Assembly (NCBI RefSeq): GCF_018446385.1
Contig: NC_056002.1
Span: 11,914,894-11,978,893, forward strand
Length of the DNA: 64,000 bases
Source: Zingiber officinale
Taxonomy: Eukaryota; Streptophyta; Magnoliopsida; Zingiberales; Zingiberaceae
Reading direction: 5' to 3'
The notes beneath the pieces are model-generated. The model was not told the origin of the DNA. It saw nothing but the letters and a program-made list of their open reading frames with translations, and did not search any database. Position numbers and translations under genes: made by a program. Positions 24,191 to 36,411 of this stretch are shown here, piece after piece; positions within the stretch are counted from its first letter, which is position 1; each line of letters starts with the position of its first letter.

Positions 24191-26292
24191 GAGAGCAACA
24201 ATTTTATTAACACTATTTTGCACAACTTTCAAATTTCACACAATACTTTACACAATCCAATACAAAAAAATTTAGAACACAACAATTTTACAAAATCCAA
24301 TAACAATCCATTAGATTGTCTAGATGGTAAATGTCTATTTTCCATTTTTCAAACATTGCATCAAAAATATTTTAATTGCACATACCAACACTCACAATTT
24401 ATATCTCTACATAAGAGAACATAAGAATATAGAACATAACATAGACAACATTACATTGAGATATTTAAATGTATTTAGCAAAATACACATATGAATATAT
24501 TTAGCAAAATACACTTATATGTTCATTCATTACATATAAGCTTGTGTGCCAAATACATACAAAAGTTGAGCACTATCACAAAAGAACACCAATACATGTA
24601 TCAACTCGCGAGAGACATTCTACTTGATCTTTTATTATGACCCAATTATTTGCATCTACTACACTTGTTTTTAACCTTTCTCGTGTGCTTGGACGGAATC
24701 CTCGCCTTCTTCCGGGTTGCACAAGGCTACTTGGTGGTAAAACAATACATTCTTATCCACCTATTCGCCAATATTGTTTACTTCTGCATGGATAGATACG
24801 ATCCATATAAGCAATTTTCCAAGTTTCAAATAAAAATAATGCTCACAATACTTATACGGGTCCGTGTTCCTGTATAAACACACTGTCATTGCGTGTGAGC
24901 AAGGAAGCCATGAAATCTAGAACTCACCGCAATCACTTACAAAACTCCATGCCAACTATATAAGATGATAATGAAGTTTGTACCTCTATTTCTGTTCTAG
25001 TATGTGGATGAACCGTAAAGTACCCAATTTTTTATCTCCTAGCGTCAATCTCCTTCATAGCTAATGGTGTCAATACTCCTGCAAAATTAGCCACTTGTTC
25101 CCTACGGTTATAAAACCATTGAGCAACCTTCCTCCTTGTGTTGTTTATTATTACTGCAATTGGGAGTTCTCGAGTCTTCTTAAACAATGCATTCATGCTT
25201 TCAGAATAATTCGTTGTCAACATTGAGTACCTTCTACCAGGGAAATGTGTATTTGCTCATTTTATAGGTTTTATATTTTGAATTATTTATAAGCATATAT
25301 ATGTGTCTCTGACATAATCTGCATGATTTGATCAAATTGTGAAATTGTATTTGCTCTCGAAACAATCCTAATGCAGGTAAGTATCTATAACCATATTACA
25401 AGATAGGTGATGACAATATAATCCTTGGTAAGCAGTAGGGTAAACTTTACTCATTGCATATAACATTTCACAATATCTATCAGATATAATTGTCATATTT
25501 GATGGATCAACTGCAAGGAATATCTTTAAAGGATTTAAAAATCACTCTCATGCAAAGCCACACTCAACCTTAGTAATTGCAAAGCCAATTGGAGGCATAT
25601 TTCCATTACCATCTATTGTTGTGGTCATCAATAATATACCAAGATACTTGCCTCTTAGATGTGTTGAATCAATTCTAATTAACTTCCAAAAATATGTTCA
25701 AAAAACTCTTCCACATGCACCAAAATTCGAAAAACAACGTTCAAATTTATCACCATTTCTTTTCAATGCAACATATGTATCTGAGTCTCTATATTTTAGC
25801 TGATGAAATAGTCTAGGGGGAGATCACCATAATCCTTGTCAAAATCACCTACCACCTTATTTATAGCTTTCACACATGCATAGGATGTCTTTCGATATGA
25901 TATATTTACTCTAAATCGTGATTTCATCTCATTCTGAATGTTTATGGGTCTATAATTTTCTGATGTCACAAAATGACTTTTAATCTGAGAAGCTATAAAC
26001 AAAGATGTGCATGCAGGATGATGAGTTATTGTCATACTAAGACCCCACTGATGACTTTCTAAATATTTTGTAACCATGAACTCAATATTTCTCCTTGCAA
26101 TAATTGTCCATGTGCAATTTTCTTCATCACATATTGCTTTAACTCTATTCTTCCTATCTACGGGGCCATGGTGCCGCGGTAGGACATTCAGGTTGTCTCC
26201 CAAGCACCCGCGGTTCGAACCCCAGCTACGACGTATTTGCAGGAATTTTTCCTCCAAATGGAGGGCATAATCAAAGGATGCTGGGCTTTTGG

Positions 26293-29200
26293 TGTAACGC
26301 CCGCCCTCCCTGCTAACCCTAAGGGACGGGGTTACGATACTCTACGTATAAATTTTTCTTTTTAAAACAGCGGAAGACTTAAAATAATTTTCATAGTTTT
26401 AATAAAACTTTTCTTTCAAATTTCTTTTGAACTATACTATCACATGGCATCAAAAATCATAACATCAAATCCAGTGGAACCATAATGTCAAGCCACACAT
26501 GTTTAGGTATCACAAGTCATAAAATACCAATGCATAGTTCTTTAAAGAAACTTTAAGCAGGTTCTTATTTATTTGGTTGCCTAGCCACTGCCACACACAT
26601 CTTCGTTGCCCCTCCTGCTGCTCCTCTAACTCATCCAGCTTTTTCCTTTATCTGTGGTACAAGGAAAGTAAGCTATAAGCACTCATGGCTCAGTAAGTTC
26701 CTTTCCTACTCACTAAAACCAACAATCAGCACATAATCAAGAATGCATCAACAAGTCATAATCTCAACTAATCATGGCATAACATAGCATTCTATTCAAG
26801 CATATCATGCATCATAATATAATCATAACTAGTCATAGCATATCAAGCATTACCATGGCTGAAACATATACATAGTGCATTGCATAAAACATAGCTAGAC
26901 ATGGCATAACAACAAGTATCATGGTATATCAAACCATGGCCGAAACATGTATATCAAAGCATCATACTATGACCGAAACATGTACATCAAGGCATCATCA
27001 TATCCATGGCCGAAATCTATATATCAAGCATCAATAAATCAATGGCCGAAACATGTCTATAAGGTATAGCATGAACATAACGTAATCATACATTATCATG
27101 GCATATCATAATCAAGAGCATAACATGAAACATAGCATAATCATAAGGTGTATGCAATATGATTTTGGAAAACATGTATCCGAAAAACATGTGTATGTCT
27201 CATGATCTTTTAAACCATTTTCTTTTACATATATACTTGAAAATAATCTCAACATAAGGGGGATCCCGGCTATGTACCACTTACATATTGCGCGCAACCT
27301 TGTAGGTCCAAGGTAGCAAGTCTTGAACCCTACGAGGCAAACATACTAGGGCCTTAGTCCTAGGGGCACTTAGGAGCCCATCCCTAACGAGGTCCTTAGT
27401 CCCCGGGGCGCTTATGGAGCCCACCCTTGGTACAAGCCACTCACATATAAAGTAAAGTACATGTCATACATATCATGTATCATAAAAGCATGCATCACTT
27501 AGGCACACATCATATCATAAAAGTATGCATCACTTAGGCATACATCATGTCATAAAAGTATGCATCACTTAGGCATACATCATATCATAAAGGTATGCAT
27601 CACTTAGGCATACATCATGTCATAAAGGTATGCATCACTTAGGCATACATCATATCATAAAGGTATGCATCACTTAGGCATACATCATGTCATATCAATA
27701 TGCATCACTTAGGCATAGATCATAAAAACATGCATATCTTAAGCATAAAGCATATCGTCAAGCATGCATGATTTAACCACATATCATATCATGAAAACAT
27801 GCATATTTTAAGCACTAAACATAGCATCAAGCATGCATAATTTAACCACATATCATAACATAAGCATGCATAATTTAAGCACAAAGCATATCATATCATA
27901 AAAGCATGCATATCATATCATAAGTCATAAATCACAAGCATACATATTAAGCATAAGGGTGTATCTTGTGATTATCCTATCATAGGAAACATGGTATCAT
28001 ATTTATCTTGGTTTTAAGCTTCCTAAACCCTTGTGGCCGAAACCCTTTAGAGCTCAATTTAGGTTAAACACAACATCCAAGCATGTGACACCTAAATTAT
28101 CATCATAACATTTTCATAGGAAGCATTATAAACATGATTAACTTAGTTTCTAAGTTCCTCAAGTCCCTAATTTCATATGGCCGAAACCTTAAGGTGTGAA
28201 ACAAGGTTCCATATGACATAAAAGCATGGACAACTTTAAATCATATTTATAACATTTTTACCAAGGAACAAGGTAAACACATTTGATACATTTGAATTAG
28301 TTCCTAAGTTCTTTAAGCCCTTAACATATGTCATGGCCGAAATTTAACAAGTTCTCATTAGGGCTACAAACAAGCATACAAGCATGTGAACTTGGACTAA
28401 CATTATGTATAAATTCATACAAGGCATCATCCAATAGTTATGGTCGAAACAAACCCTAGCATCATTTTAGGTCATAAAACAACATATAGTAATTGAACCT
28501 TGGCTTTTTACTTATCATATTTCATGTAGGGTGACATGAGCATATTTAATTTAAGTCCTAGGGTTTCTAGGGCATCTAAACCTTCATGGCCGAGACTCAC
28601 AATGGTCCATTTAGATCATGGAAAAATTATACAAGTATGTGACAAAATCAATACATTATCCTATTTACATAAGAAGTACTTTTAACACATTTGGTTTCAT
28701 TTCTAAGGCCTCTAGGTCTTTTAAACCCTACTTGGCCGAAACTCACAGAATATAAACTTGCTTCAAATAGCCTAAAAGCATGAGAATTTATACAAGTTTC
28801 ATAGCATGTATAAAGACAAGCATAATGAGTATACATATGAATTGTGTCTTAGGCTTTCTAGGTTTTTTTTTCTCTTTTTCTTTCATTTTTTTCTCATGGC
28901 CGAAACCTACCATTCTGTAGCTAGGTTTTTAAGTGGACTAAAGCATGAAAAACCTAAGTAAGTTTCATGGCAAAAGTTACTAAGAAACATATATACAAAT
29001 TGGTTCATGAATAAGCTAGGACCCCTTGTGGTTATACATGTTATATGTCATCCACTAATTTTTCTACACCCTAACTAAGCATGAGGGCATTGAACAACTT
29101 TCATATCTAAACAGCACAGAGGTCTTGAGCATATTAAAATCTTGTTTAAGCTTTTCTAAGCTATCCATCTCATCATGGCCGAAAAACCCTAAGAAGGAGT

Positions 29201-30416
29201 TCATGGAATTCTAGCAATATTCAAGCATACAAATCCTTTAAGATCTTTGTATTCTATCACATGAGCATGGTTATTTAAATTTAAAAGTCTTTCCAACCCT
29301 AAACCCTTTCTTGGCCGAAACATATGAGTGGTTTTCTTTTAGTTTCAAATATCTTCTAAGGAAGAAACACTAATGCATAACCCTTAATATTTCATAGGGA
29401 GAACCTTGTACTAGTTGGGTGAAACAATAAATTTCCCTAGTCTCTTAAGAATATTTTTGGCCGAAATTCTAGGGTTCAGTACTCCTCTAATCAAGCATCA
29501 TATAGGTATAAAAGCATGAAGAAGAACCCCTTTACATAGCATAGAAAAATCTATCATGTAGTGAAGACTAGTTTAAACACCATTAAATTTTAGAAGCTCT
29601 TCTTGGCCGAATTTTCTCAAACTTGTTTCTAGGTTTTAAAATCTTCATAAAATCTGAAAAACACATAAAAGCCTTGTACCACAGGTGAGGGGAAGCTTAC
29701 ATCCTTCTTCGCTTGTGGATCTAAGGTATGGTGAAGAAGAAGTAGCCTCTTCTCCTAGTTCCTTTCCCTTGGTTCCTTTGCTAAGTCCTCCTTGTATCCT
29801 AGGCTTTCTTAGGGAAAAACTTGGCTTTGGGGCTGAAGATGGAGGAGAGGGGACTGTGGTGTTCTCGGTGAGGGAGAGGATGAATGAGAGAAAATGAGAG
29901 AAAAATAGTTTTCTCTTTTCTTGCTCCCTTTTATGTTAAGGGGAAAGAGGTAGCAAACTTAGTTTTTTGCTTTCCTTCTCCCTTAGCCCTTTTTCTCTAT
30001 TTTATTTTTATTTTTATTTGTTTATTTATCCTCATCATTCATGGTGAAATAAGGGGGAATGAATCCCCTTAATTAACTTCTTTTATTTTCGGCAAAATCA
30101 AAGAGGAAGAGGGAGAGGAAGGGAGGAAGGCAAGTTGCCTTTCTCTTGCTCTTTACTTGTTTCCTTTTGGCTAGCTTTTACTCTTACCTTTATCATGAGT
30201 TTCCCTCCTTTGCTATCAACATATTATTCCTATCCCAACTGGTTATTACCCATTAATTTTATGAAATATAATATAAGAGGTTCAAGGTTCAATCCTTGAC
30301 CTCTCCCTATTTTTATTTCTTTTTATTTCCTTTTTGGTTCAACTCACTTCCTATTATTTTTCTAAGGCAAAATCCCACATTCATATATTTATCTTACAAG
30401 CTTAGTGGGTATTACA
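26293..30416 (-). mobile_element. 4.1-kb solo-LTR-like element inserted in the SINE
   Basis: Ends are TGTAACGCCC on the left and GGGTATTACA on the right, a TG...CA terminus with TGTAA/TTACA inverted. Flanks are TTTGG and GTTGG, a 5-bp target repeat with one mismatch. On the minus strand the element starts TGTAATACCCAC, the form of long LTRs of Tekay/Del-type Ty3 elements as I know them; lineage is an inference. No gag-pol, primer binding site or second LTR was found. Inside are a 35-bp tandem repeat (27482-27724) and about fifteen scattered copies of a GGCCGAAA(C) word between 26938 and 29604. Open frames inside are short and unconvincing. Confidence 0.65.
27482..27724. repeat. 35-bp tandem repeat, seven units, alternating (70-bp period)
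   Basis: Units carry TGCATCACTTAGGCATACAT and end alternately ATATCAT or ATGTCAT, so the true period is 70 bp for the middle six units. The last unit is diverged. It lies within the long LTR-like element. Confidence 0.92.
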
Positions 30417-31126
30417 GTTGGGTTGACCATCACGTGCACTTCCCAATTTACCCTGGTGGCCGGTGGAAAACTTCCGTGGGACCGAGCCGGTCACCTCCAG
30501 AGATAGTCAATGAGGCTAATTGAAATTATCATTTATTTATTTTTTTTAACTCTATTCTTCCTGCTGTTCTTATTTTGTATGTGAAGCGTCTGTTCATAAC
30601 ATATTTAGCAAGTACATCTTTAAAATGTTTTTACATCGCATATACCTACAATGAGAATTTATATATGTTTATGTTAGTACTACTGAAATTGAGTTAAGTT
30701 GACATTATGAAAGTTAAAAAAATACATTACCTAACTAACAAAAAATTCCTGATAATCTACTTCTTCCATTAGCAATAGAACAAGTCCTAAGTTCATATCA
30801 TATGCATCTTCAGCTAATAGAAACTGCTCCTCAAAGTCGTTATATTCGTTAAAGTTGATTAGCTTATCTAATGAATAGTGCATATCATTTGCTAAGAATT
30901 CATCGATGGAGACATCCCTTTCAATTTCCTCTTCCATTCTATTGTCATTATTTTCTTGTTCTGTTGACGTATCTTCAAAAAGTTCTTCCAATACTATATT
31001 CATATGTACTGATTCATTCTCAACACTGGGAGCTTGTTCATTCAAATTGAAGTTGTAATTAATAATCTCTCCAGTATTAACCACAACACTAGAGTAAGTT
31101 GAATGTGTCATATTGTCGGTACTCAT

Positions 31127-32314
31127 ATTTTTATTTGGAGTAACGCTTATGTTTGGGTTCTCTAATTATGATTCAATAGTCTATTGAGAGGGTTTCGTCG
31201 GAAATTAGATCGTCCCTGCATTGATACAATAAAAATTAACTATATCGCGAATAAAAAATTGTATTAAGATTGTAAATTTTTCAAAAACACAATAGGTGGG
31301 TGGAGGAAATGGAAAGATCATAATATGAATTTTATTGTACTACCTTTTGGGATTTTCCTTTTAGAAAGAATTAACTTTTAGATCAAAAACACTACATTTT
31401 AGATCCACATGATAAAGTGTTAACACTGATAAAAAAACATCTATAAAATTTGCAATGTTAATCTTCATTCAAATTTATAGATTAAATAGTGAAAAAGACA
31501 TCTAAAACATGATAGAAGAAAACATATATGTCTCTAATCAAAGTGAAAAGCTTCGTCCAATATAGGATGGTTTTAGATATCACTGGTTCTTTTGGAGTTT
31601 TTATGGATTGCTTGGAATTTTAGAGTAGTGAGTCTATATTAAGGGTTTTAGAGCTGGCTGGACAATAATTTACTCCAAACCGAAGCCCACACTTTGGATT
31701 TAAGGATGTTTCGCTTGGCCAGAAGATTTGAGCACTGACCGACAAAAGAACAGAGCTGAGTTAGTTGAAGCTGGCACATTGCGGACTGTCGGAAACTTTT
31801 GTCGGTTAGGACTTCGGTGGTCAGGAGGGGATGATCGTTCGTCTTCGTAGGGGGGGGGGGGGGGGCACGGTTAGTGTAAACTTGGCATAGCATACGTGAT
31901 TTAGTCATTTATAAGTATCCTATGTGAAATGGGTATTTGGTAAACTTAATTATTGGTTCAGTAAAAAGTTGTAGATTAAATTACGAGACATACATTGCAG
32001 CATAATTACCTCTATGGATGAAATTAGGATTGAAACTTCACATCAGAAAGAAAAATTTCAGATTGGACAACATAACTAAGGCTAAGGCAATCCATTGTTT
32101 GCACAATCCAAAAATGTAAGGAATTGAAGTTTATAGTGGAAATTATCAGAGATAATCTGTATAAATCAACTCAACGCACACAAACCCTACTATCAAAGAA
32201 TCAAGATGAAATTTTAACAAACAGCAGCCAAAAGCAGCATTGTAAAGAGAGAGAAAAAAAACAAAGAGAAAATTAAATCAAAATAGAAAAACGTTCCCAA
32301 TTTGTGAGACGGAA
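31127..32314. other. Spacer with a G16 run, no gene seen
   Basis: AT-rich sequence. A run of about sixteen G lies at 31850-31865. The minus-strand frame at 31648-31908 has no family resemblance. I looked here for the missing 3' exons of the neighbouring CRIPT fragment and found none. Confidence 0.5.
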
Positions 32315-32636
32315 CTATTCTTCTTAGAGACGAGCTTGTTCTCGTTGATCTTTCGTCCTCCACTCTCGGTAGTGTTGCTTGTCCCCTCCTTCCACTTGTC
32401 TGGAACGATCACCTTTCCTAACTTCTTCTCGCCTGCCAAAACAGAAGAACCAACAGACAGAACCAAAGATGCAACCTGATGCTCGAACAAACCATAAAAA
32501 GGAGAAACCAAGATGTAGTACTTGAAGTGATAGCAGAGGGTGAAGAGGACTTACACTTCTGGCACACAATGATCGCCCTCCGTTCCAATGGAGGAGGAGA
32601 TGAGCAAAGATCGAGAGTCGAAGGCAGCACAAACAC
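32315..32636 (-). pseudogene. CRIPT (cysteine-rich PDZ-binding protein homologue) fragment
   Basis: Two pieces join in phase: a first exon ending IIVCQKC (to 32555, donor T/GTAAGT) and a second from 32432 reading EKKLGKVIVPDKWKEGTSN, TESGGRKINENKLVSKKN. This is the conserved N-terminal half of CRIPT, a small zinc-binding protein linked to the minor spliceosome and microtubules (family knowledge). The expected initiator ATG before VC is ATT; only an upstream in-frame ATG (32636) could start translation, adding 22 residues (MFVLPSTLDL...). At the end of exon 2 the expected AG/GT donor reads AG/TT, and the Cys-rich C-terminal exons are absent. It is most likely a truncated copy. An expressed variant cannot be excluded. 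Confidence 0.7.
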
Positions 32637-32639
32637 CTT

Positions 32640-33260
32640 CTTTGAAATTATATGGAATTGAATTTATATGGTAATTGAAATTTAATTATATAGTTTGGAA
32701 TAAATTTTTGAGATGAATTTAATATGGAATTCAATTCCAATTCATTCAAAACGTGAACAGTAAATCAGACCTTAAATGGTCAGATTTAGATAAAAAATTT
32801 ACCATGAATAACTAAAATTATTTAATTGTCCTTTTAACTTAAAATCTTTTTTTTCATCTGCCGACTCTCTTGTTTTCTCCTACCTTTCTCCCGTACGCTG
32901 TTTTTCCTTGCGCCGAAAATTTCTCCTTGCACCGTTTCTCTCGTGCGCCACCTTCTTCATACTGTTGTCGGCCACCTTCTTCCCGTTTTGAATTTTTTCA
33001 GTGTTATCTTAACTGTGCGATCCCTTCTTCTTATTCTCTAATACTTAACTTGATTATTAAATAATTAGTTATGAGGATAAAATGATAAATGTATAAGAAT
33101 GAAATTCAATTCAAATAGATTCCAAATTAAGAAATTCAATTCAATTCTATTATTCACTAATCTATTCCAAACAAAAGAATTCAATTTAATTCCTGTCAGA
33201 ATTCAATTCTTAATGGAATTCAATTCAATTCCTTCACTTAAGTTATTTTCAAACAGGGTG
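32640..33260. repeat. GAATTGAATT-rich repeat block, possible MITE
   Basis: Both ends of this stretch are crowded with GGAATTCAATTC and GAATTGAATT words, in a pattern like a diverged terminal inverted repeat around a central CT-rich core (32850-33020). It starts where the CRIPT leader stops. Ends and target duplication were not resolved. Confidence 0.3.
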
Positions 33261-33348
33261 TAAACTAGAAAGGATAATGTTAACACTATACTGGTTGATC
33301 ACGTGCGTGGTTGCGAAGTCACGTGGAACTTAGCAAGACATTTTTAAC

Positions 33349-33350
<2 letters not shown>

Positions 33351-33401
<51 letters not shown>
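33351..33401. repeat. (TA)n microsatellite
   Basis: About 25 TA units, some 250 bp upstream of the RPB10 TATA box. Confidence 0.97.
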
Positions 33402-33404
<3 letters not shown>

Positions 33405-33645
33405 ATACGTCTGAAAGTTTTAATAATTTAAAAATATTAATAATAATAATTTTTATTAATATGTAAGCAATTTCCATAATAATTTGAAAGAGTAAAATAG
33501 ATGCTTAATTTTGGAGAGGGTCAACGGAGCAATTTAATAGTAAACTAAACAAATAATGTTAAAAGACAAAGTTTTAATATTAATAAAATTTTAAGGATAT
33601 TTTTAAAGAAAAGTTAAACCAATGGAGTATTTTGATAATTCTCTT

Positions 33646-33653
33646 ATATAAGC
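33646..33653 (+). promoter_or_regulatory. TATA box of the RPB10 gene
   Basis: TATATAAG, with a CCAAT-like word (AACCAATGG) about 25 bp upstream and the leader starting just after. Confidence 0.75.
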
Positions 33654-33664
33654 ATCCCAATCCC

Positions 33665-33673
33665 AAACCCTAA
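33665..33673 (+). promoter_or_regulatory. Telo-box (AAACCCTAA) at the RPB10 start region
   Basis: AAACCCTAA lies about 12 bp after the TATA box. Such telo-boxes are common in plant genes for ribosomal and general transcription proteins (established), which fits a common polymerase subunit. Confidence 0.5.
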
Positions 33674-33849
33674 CAAAATCTTCTCGCGATCTCGTCGGTT
33701 GCCGTTTCCTTGCCTATCCCCGTCCCACGCGACGAACTCCGTCGATCTCTCGCCGCCTCTTTTCCGGCTCTTCTCCTCACTGCGCCGGCTTCCTTTCTCC
33801 GGTTCTCCCTCCTTTTCTCTTTTCCAAACTCTCCGCTGTTGTTGAGAAG

Positions 33850-35685
33850 ATGATCATCCCGGTGCGCTGCTTCACTTGCGGCAAGGTAGCGCTCTATCTA
33901 ATTTCTTTCTAAATCAGCACACTGCTTAGTCTTGTTTTAGGGTTTGGTTGTTTTTGTCTGCCTGTTTAAAAGGACCTTTTGACCGATAAATTATTGAGAA
34001 CTGATAATGGCTGTTTGTTCGCTCTTCGCGTAGGTGATTGGGAACAAATGGGATACGTATCTAGATCTTCTGCAGGCGGATTACACTGAAGGGTGATATT
34101 CTCTCTCTTTTTGTTATTTTTTAATGGAGGATCGCTTGATTTTCAGAGTGGTTTTCATGTTTTTAGTAAGGAAATTGCTTATTGACATCATTCAACAAAT
34201 TATTTGGGTTAATATATATGATAATTTAATAACACATGTATTATGGGTCTGGCTATGATCAGGTGAGAAAGATATAAAATCTTCATTTTGACGCAATCAA
34301 GTTCTTCAAAGATTTATCATGCTAAACTATCACAACTTGTAACATGGTTAGGATTGTTATACACAACCTTGTTTTTCCCTCTTTTAGATAAAGATTTTGC
34401 TTGCACTATTCAACAATAATTATAGAATAAAAAGATGTATTCAGAGACTTTTGAGGGAGCATTGAGTGCTTGGACTATTGCATAACTTGTATGACCGAAC
34501 TTAGAATTGTGTAGTTAAGAAACAACGTAGATAAAACCTTGGTGTGTCAGTGTTCCTACTGGGCAAAATTGAAAAAAAAATAAATTTGTAATACATGGCA
34601 AATTGTACGGTGTGGTCAAGAGTGTTGGATATATTATTATTTGACAATTGGTTAAAATAGGTTTAATGGGGTAAGTAGGGTAGAGAAGATAACTAAAAAC
34701 TAGAACAATAAAAAATGATTTATATGATATCATATTGTTAACTATATGTTGCAGCTTAATGGCACAAGGCATATATATGCTGGACCAACTCTAATTATTG
34801 TGCACTTGGGACTGTCCATGGTATAATAGTTTGGATTGTTATAAACGTTTGCAACTGATTAGGCTAGCTTATGGCGACGTATTAGGTTGTTATATTGTTA
34901 CTTGTTAGTCAACATGAAGAAGTGAACTAGTTTCTGGTGATTTATTAGGCTAGTATTCATAAGGAGTAATACAACGTTAGAGGTGAATAGTTCCAGATGG
35001 GTTCTAGTTTGCAACTGATGTGGCACACATGGATGGAAAACATGCTAAAGTTTCCTTGGTTTTGTTTCCTTGCAAAAGTGGTGGAAATGGAAGGATGCAA
35101 AGCTTCAAACCTGTTAAATAATCTAATTGTCCTTTTCTATTAGAAATATTTTATCTACCATCACACTATCTGCTCATTAGTCTTCTCTGCTAACACTCAA
35201 TGTTTATCTTCTTAGGTAACGCTGCACCTATTAGTTGGATTCCAATTGCAATATTATGCCATTTAACAAGAAAACAATGAAGAACTCGTCAACACAAATT
35301 CATGCCCTCCCCAATAAAAAGCGTGATGGAAAAGTTAATCATTACACATTGATATATGTGAAAAATAGAATTTATAGGCATTACTATTACTACGAGTATT
35401 GTATTTTTTTATTAATAGCAGAAAATAGATTATGATCTGATAAATTAGTTATTTTATATTATTATTTAATTTCTTAGATAACTTATTAATAATTGTATCT
35501 AAATATTCATACTATTAAATTTGTTAGTTAATGTTTATATAATAAAATAGTATGATATATTGATTAAATCTTAGGACATTGTTAATTTTATATTGTTTAC
35601 TAGTATATTAATATTATGATTATATCTATTTTTTATTAACAATGGTGTTAATTAAAATTAGCCTAACTGATACCTTACCATTTCA

Positions 35686-35755
<70 letters not shown>

Positions 35756-36411
35756 AATTATCCTTCAATATTATATATATATATATATTAGGATTTTGTT
35801 ATATTCCTTGGTTTATGTTTCGCCAACTGAATGAATTTATTTTGCATTTTTTTATTCCAATTCTATGATCTTATATGGTTGTTATTATTTTTTTTTAATC
35901 TGTGCTATATCAATACCCATACCAACTGATTCTACAAACAATGATATATATTCCTTTCTAAACATTTTGGCAATCATTAATCTTGTATCAAAAGTTGATT
36001 TTCTATCAGAAATATATTTGAGCTACACTTGCAAAATTCTGCTAGTTAAAACTGAATTTTGTTATCCTAATGTGTAATAGATTGTAATCGTATTGCGATA
36101 CCTAGCCACTCTGTTGTTAGTATATAACTTCACTCTCGAGAACTTTACTACATTATTCAGTCGTCATTATCTAAATTATTTTTGATTAACTTTCTAAAAG
36201 AGATGCTCTGGATGCTGTGGGCTTGGTTCGCTACTGCTGTAGGAGAATGCTCATGACCCATGTTGATCTCATCGAAAAGCTACTCAACTACAACAGTAAG
36301 TTATTGCTGCACAGTCATCAATTGCTGCTACTTCATAAGTTATCATCTTTTGACCTATTTCATCGGATTTTTATGTTGTTACTAGCTCTCGAGAAGACGG
36401 AGACAAGCTAA
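33850..36411 (+). CDS. NRPB10: RNA polymerases I, II and III common subunit RPB10, complete
   Basis: Exons 33850-33885, 34034-34092, 36201-36295, 36386-36411; 216 nt, 71 aa, the family length, all GT-AG with matching phases. RPB10 is the small zinc-binding subunit shared by nuclear RNA polymerases I, II and III and helps assemble the large subunits. Seen: the invariant start [12 protein letters not shown] with Cys7 and Cys10 as zinc ligands, then [34 protein letters not shown] with the CC pair that completes the zinc site, and [17 protein letters not shown], ending TETS. Intron 2 is 2.1 kb and holds a TA/TG microsatellite. A TATA box, a CCAAT-like element and a telo-box lie upstream. Nothing in the sequence suggests damage. 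Confidence 0.97.
35686..35754. repeat. Compound (TA)n(TG)n microsatellite in RPB10 intron 2
   Basis: About 13 TA units followed by about 22 TG units. Confidence 0.97.

Larger units (their letters stand above)
26156..30547 (+). mobile_element. SINE inserted in the MULE gene, itself interrupted
   Basis: The SINE pieces are 26156-26292 and 30417-30547, about 267 bp together. The left piece has a B box (GGTTCGAACCCC) preceded by an A-box-like GGTGCCGCGGTAGGA. A perfect 15-bp direct repeat, AACTCTATTCTTCCT at 26141-26155 and 30548-30562, flanks the whole unit and is the SINE target duplication. The right piece ends in a T-rich tail. The flanking MULE reading frame makes sense once one copy of the 15 bp is counted. 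Confidence 0.8.
24640..31126 (-). pseudogene. MULE (mudrA-type) transposase gene, decayed and split by nested insertions
   Basis: Read on the minus strand: an acidic N-terminal segment (30731-31126, 131 codons), then a DNA-binding domain interrupted at 30548/26155 by the SINE and resuming as RVKAICDEENCTW...HHPACT...NYRPINIQNEMK (26139-25800), the transposase core (25790-25400) with LIRIDSTHLRGKYLGILLM, DGNGNMPPIGFAI, SDRYCEML and GLYCHH, the TTNYSESMNALFKKTRELPIAV block (25223-25032), a SWIM zinc finger (CDCGEF then PCSHAM, near 24920) and a CCHC-like knuckle (CSRCK, LGH; near 24650). Stops in the core (after CGRVF, and after ECGFA), in the SWIM and in the knuckle, plus a frameshift near 30570, show it is dead. 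Order and motifs are those of MULE transposases. Confidence 0.8.

Noticed and set aside
26195-26226. GGTTCGAACCCC-containing segment as a tRNA gene
   Set aside because: No acceptor stem or anticodon arm can be closed around it; it is the B box of a SINE with a target duplication.
27482-27724. Regular 35-bp repeats that recall a CRISPR array
   Set aside because: There are no unique spacers, the units are contiguous, and the context is a plant LTR-like element.
29685-30072. Plus-strand frames MRGSLHPSS... near the right end of the 4.1-kb element
   Set aside because: Low-complexity, inside the LTR-like element, and with no similarity I can name.
31850-31865. G-run as a quadruplex-forming regulatory element
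   Set aside because: A single homopolymer with no spacing pattern; more likely slippage or a sequencing artefact.
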